Positions 63,878 through 64,000 of a stretch of DNA of 64,000 nucleotides are shown here, piece by piece (position 1 is the stretch's first letter; every line of letters starts with the position of its first letter). The stretch lies in contig OZ038478.1 in assembly GCA_964036315.1 (NCBI GenBank), positions 145,988,565 through 146,052,564 on the forward strand. Direction: 5' to 3'. The position numbers were made by a program, and so were the translations under genes. The notes under the pieces are model-generated. The model was not told where the DNA came from and did not search any database. It worked only from the letters and a program-made list of their open reading frames with translations. Source of the stretch: Acanthosepion esculentum (taxonomy: Eukaryota; Mollusca; Cephalopoda; Sepiida; Sepiidae).

Positions 63878-64000
63878 GTCTTTCCATTTTGTTTACAGCT
63901 CTTATTGCTTTTATTCTTATTATTATAGAGTTCACTTGGCTATTGGCTACTCCCTTAGACTGCATTGATAACCATCTTTGTTGCATTAAGAAAGGGACAA
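63874..64000. repeat. Partial monomer at the right window edge
   Basis: The last monomer begins at 63874 and is cut at base 127 of 158, so the array continues to the right. It is a TTTACAGCTC monomer without other private changes. Confidence 0.95.

Larger units (their letters stand above)
1..64000. repeat. 158-bp satellite DNA array, about 405 head-to-tail monomers
   Basis: Every part of the window aligns to one monomer of about 158 bp, always in the same orientation. Monomer landmarks in order are ATGAGTCTTTCC, TTTACCGCTC, a T-rich stretch TTATTCTTATTATTATAG, TTCACTTGGCTATTGGCTAC, TTAGACTGCATTGATAACC, TTTGTTGCATTAAG, and a purine-rich end with an A7 tract followed by TTAAGAGCCCAACAC. The first half is pyrimidine-rich and the last quarter purine-rich on the + strand. 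The consensus has one CpG (in ACCGCTC). Such arrays are known as centromeric or pericentromeric satellites in eukaryotes. A comparable length alone (maize CentC about 156 bp, carrot about 159 bp) is not evidence of kinship, and I do not recognise the sequence. Centromere function is inference. No unrelated insert of 300 bp or more is present. Confidence 0.98.
60180..64000. repeat. Diverged right-hand zone with short-range duplications only
   Basis: From a monomer with a one-base loss in CATTAAAACC (60181), the array switches from near-identical GACAAAAATT/CATGAAG/ACCACTC monomers to CATTAAG/A7/ACCGCTC monomers with many private changes: AAGAAGGGG, TTCACTCGG, CTACTCACTT, CATTGAAAACC, GGCTACTGGC, TTTGATGCATG, TTGGATATT, TTTATTGC, TTCGCGTGG, AAATGCAC, GACCCGAAC, TTTATTGGTTTAAG and TTTATCGCTC. 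No kilobase-scale HOR is visible. It resembles the 19.3-20.8-kb island. Confidence 0.85.

Noticed and set aside
1..64000. Hundreds of open frames of 61-101 codons on both strands, looking like a small membrane-protein family.
   Set aside because: They recur once per monomer on both strands over the same bases, run across two monomers because 158 is not a multiple of three, and change length when one A is lost. Variants fall without codon-position bias that I can see. They are by-products of the repeat.
1..64000. A CRISPR array, because of regular repeats.
   Set aside because: There are no unique spacers: the whole 158-bp period is conserved, far longer than a CRISPR repeat-spacer unit, and no cas genes are present.

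Overview
The whole window is one tandem satellite-DNA array. A single AT-rich monomer of about 158 bp (34% G+C in the consensus, counted by hand) is repeated head to tail roughly 405 times from the first base to the last. The window opens and closes inside a monomer, so the array continues beyond both edges. I saw no inversion, transposable element, unique spacer, RNA gene or credible protein-coding gene. Long arrays of near-nucleosome-length monomers with higher-order repeats (HORs) are typical of eukaryotic centromeric or pericentromeric heterochromatin, most often in plants and animals. I do not recognise this monomer and cannot name the species or prove centromere function from sequence alone.

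Monomers differ by diagnostic variants at a few sites: GAGTTCACTTGG versus GATTTCACGTGG; ACCGCTC, ACCACTC or ACCGTCC; CATTAAG, CATGAAG, CACTAAG, CACAAAG or GAACAAAG; AAGAAAGGG, AAGAATGGG or AAGAAACGG; and an A-tract of 7 (158 bp) or 6 (157 bp), or its GACAAAAATT and GAAAAATATT forms. Following these marks shows a mosaic of nested segmental duplications.

Layout: (1) 1-19.3 kb, a left HOR domain with duplications at lags of 3790/3316/4106, 790, 3000, 2685 and 2527 bp, marked by GAACAAAG and CACGTG monomers. (2) 19.3-20.8 kb, an island of diverged monomers with little HOR order. (3) 20.8-23.6 kb, four consecutive 473-bp trimers on material shared with the left domain. (4) 22.9-37.2 kb, about three copies of a 28- to 30-monomer HOR (4420, 4578 and 4735 bp). 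(5) 37.2-42.6 kb, a domain rich in 157-bp ACCGTCC monomers. (6) 42.6-60.2 kb, dominated by ACCACTC monomers, with 7-, 9-, 21-, 23- and 27-mer duplications and a 3.5-kb segment repeated 10.4-10.9 kb away. (7) 60.2-64 kb, after an abrupt change, diverged monomers with only short-range 5- and 6-mer duplications.

There are no genes working together here. The biology is in the array: layered rounds of local amplification, with conversion or unequal exchange, and two less homogenised zones beside a highly homogenised core. The many open frames of 60-101 codons on both strands come from the repeat unit. All lags were read by hand from shared variants; block edges are good to about one monomer unless stated.
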